Shown: positions 13,160-14,377 of the stretch, in pieces | Layout: every line of letters begins with the position of its first letter | Position numbering within the stretch: the stretch's first letter is position 1 | Assembly (NCBI GenBank): GCA_035555315.1 | Contig: DATMGU010000059.1 | Span: 1-14,377, forward strand | Source of the DNA: DATMGU01 sp035555315 | Lineage (GTDB): Bacteria; Pseudomonadota; Alphaproteobacteria; ATCC43930; CGMCC-115725 | DNA length: 14,377 nt | Reading direction: 5' to 3' | Notes under the pieces: model-generated | What the model was told of the DNA's origin: nothing | Databases searched by the model: none | What the model saw: only the letters and a program-made list of their open reading frames with translations | Translations under genes and position numbers: made by a program

Positions 13160-14377
13160 TCAGTAGACGCGGGCTTTGGGCGGGAAGGCCTGAACCTCGT
13201 TCGACAGGGTATAGAGATGCACCGGCCGGTAATCGATCGCGGTGGTGCCGTCGGCACCCAGCCAGGTGACCGTGTGCTTCATCCATTCCTTGTCGTCGCG
13301 GTCCGGATAGTCCTCATGCGCATGGGCGCCGCGGCTTTCCTTGCGGTTGACCGCCGAATTCAGGGTGACCACCGCTTGGCTGAGCAGATTGTCCAGCTCC
13401 AGCGCCTCGACCAGATCGGTGTTCCAGACCATCGACCGGTCGGAAATACCAAGATCGACCATCGACGACGAGACGGCGGCGATTTCCTTGACGCCCTGGG
13501 CCAGTACGGTGTCGGTGCGGAACACCGCGCAGTTGTTCTGCATGGTCCGCTGCATCGCCAGGCGGATCTCGCCGCTTTTCAGCTTGCCCGAGGAATTGCG
13601 GATCTTGTCCAGCCGGGCGATCGCGGCGTCGCCGGCATCGGTCGGCAGCGGTTTGTGGGTGGTGCCCGGGCGCACCACTTCCGATGCCCGATGGGCGGCG
13701 GCGCGGCCGAACACGACGATATCCAGCAGTGAATTGGTACCCAGTCGATTGGCACCATGCACCGACACGCAGGCTGCCTCGCCGATCGCCATCAGGCCGG
13801 GGACGATCCCGTCCGGGTTGGACTTGGTCGGCCGCAGCACCTCGCCGTGATAATTGGTCGGGATGCCGCCCATGTTGTAGTGCACGGTCGGCAGCACCGG
13901 GATCGGCTCCTTGGTCACGTCGACATTGGCGAAGATGCGCGCGGTCTCCGAGATGCCAGGCAGGCGTTCGTGCAGCACCTTCGGATCGAGATGATCGAGG
14001 TGCAGGAAAATGTGGTCCTTGTTCTTGCCAACGCCGCGGCCTTCGCGAATTTCGACGGTCATCGAGCGCGAGACGACGTCGCGTGAAGCGAGGTCCTTCG
14101 CCGATGGCGCGTAGCGCTCCATGAAGCGCTCGCCCTCGGAGTTGGTCAGGAATCCGCCTTCGCCGCGCGAGCCTTCGGTGATCAGGCAGCCGGCCGGATA
14201 GATGCCGGTCGGGTGGAACTGGATGAATTCCATGTCCTGCAGCGGCAGGCCGGCGCGCAACGCCATCGCGCCGCCGTCGCCGGTGCAGATGTGCGCCGAG
14301 GTGCAGGAGAAATAGGCGCGGCCGTAGCCGCCGGTCGCCAGGATCGTGGTCTGCGCGCGGAAGCGGTGGATCGTGCC
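13160..14377 (-). CDS. sdhA: Succinate dehydrogenase flavoprotein subunit (C-terminal part)
   Basis: The last 405 residues are present; the N-terminus, including the FAD-binding dinucleotide fold, lies beyond 14377. The visible part begins at ILATGGYGRAYFSC and continues through QFHPTGIYPAGCLI and EGSRGEGGFLTN (the catalytic arginine region), GKNKDHIFLHLDHL, HYNMGGIPTN, SVHGANRLGTNSLLDIVVFG (FAD and substrate contacts) and the capping C-terminal HTVTWLGADGTTAIDYRPVHLYT. It oxidises succinate to fumarate as part of complex II and the citric acid cycle. The TGA at 13162-13160 ends the gene 82 bases before sdhB on the same strand. Sequence is intact and typical of Alphaproteobacteria. Confidence 0.98.
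   Translation of the reverse strand, partial: GTIHRFRAQTTILATGGYGRAYFSCTSAHICTGDGGAMALRAGLPLQDMEFIQFHPTGIYPAGCLITEGSRGEGGFLTNSEGERFMERYAPSAKDLASRDVVSRSMTVEIREGRGVGKNKDHIFLHLDHLDPKVLHERLPGISETARIFANVDVTKEPIPVLPTVHYNMGGIPTNYHGEVLRPTKSNPDGIVPGLMAIGEAACVSVHGANRLGTNSLLDIVVFGRAAAHRASEVVRPGTTHKPLPTDAGDAAIARLDKIRNSSGKLKSGEIRLAMQRTMQNNCAVFRTDTVLAQGVKEIAAVSSSMVDLGISDRSMVWNTDLVEALELDNLLSQAVVTLNSAVNRKESRGAHAHEDYPDRDDKEWMKHTVTWLGADGTTAIDYRPVHLYTLSNEVQAFPPKARVY

Noticed and set aside
1..14377. CRISPR arrays, rRNA and tRNA genes, integrase or transposase genes
   Set aside because: None was found on either strand. In particular, no integrase accompanies the islet at 3360-4540, so transfer is argued from composition only.

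Overview
The window is a GC-rich, densely packed stretch of chromosome from an alphaproteobacterium. The set of small families Usg, DUF1192, DUF952-pyrD and the long DinG-type helicase, together with a COX15/CtaA heme A synthase and an sdhA-sdhB pair, points to that class, probably Rhodospirillales or a relative. The genus cannot be fixed from sequence alone.

Layout, left to right. 1-63 (-) is the N-terminus of a short-chain dehydrogenase, probably 3-hydroxybutyrate dehydrogenase. 159-1826 (-) is a tight operon read DUF952, pyrD (quinone-linked dihydroorotate dehydrogenase), DUF1192. 1827-2411 has no intact gene but holds a decayed remnant of a MalG-type sugar ABC permease. 2412-3248 (+) is a class IV (branched-chain type) aminotransferase. 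3431-4421 (+) is an AT-richer two-gene islet: a membrane-anchored DUF6680 protein whose frame is broken at a run of six A's, and a PemK/MazF-like protein starting at a TTG that overlaps the DUF6680 stop. A clear intrinsic terminator follows. 4634-5611 (-) is an LPG-synthase-type (UPF0104/YbhN) membrane protein, divergent from the FeS helicase at 5824-8721 (+). 8813-9223 (+) is a TerB-like protein, overlapping tail to tail with a MarR regulator at 9218-9838 (-). 10062-10334 (+) is Usg, 10559-11665 (+) is heme A synthase and 11719-12252 (+) is a stand-alone response regulator. 12279-13076 (-) and 13160-14377 (-) are sdhB and the C-terminal two thirds of sdhA.

Most of this is housekeeping: pyrimidine synthesis, respiratory chain (SdhAB, and heme A for cytochrome aa3 oxidase), DNA repair, membrane and regulatory functions. 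The part that looks acquired and functionally open is 3250-4540: lower GC, an unknown-function family, a toxin-like partner, translational coupling, its own Shine-Dalgarno and terminator, and a decayed transporter plus intergenic debris just upstream. It is the best candidate for an undescribed system, with the caveat that its first gene appears frameshifted here. A second signal worth following is a pair of mutually exclusive hairpins directly in front of the heme A synthase start.
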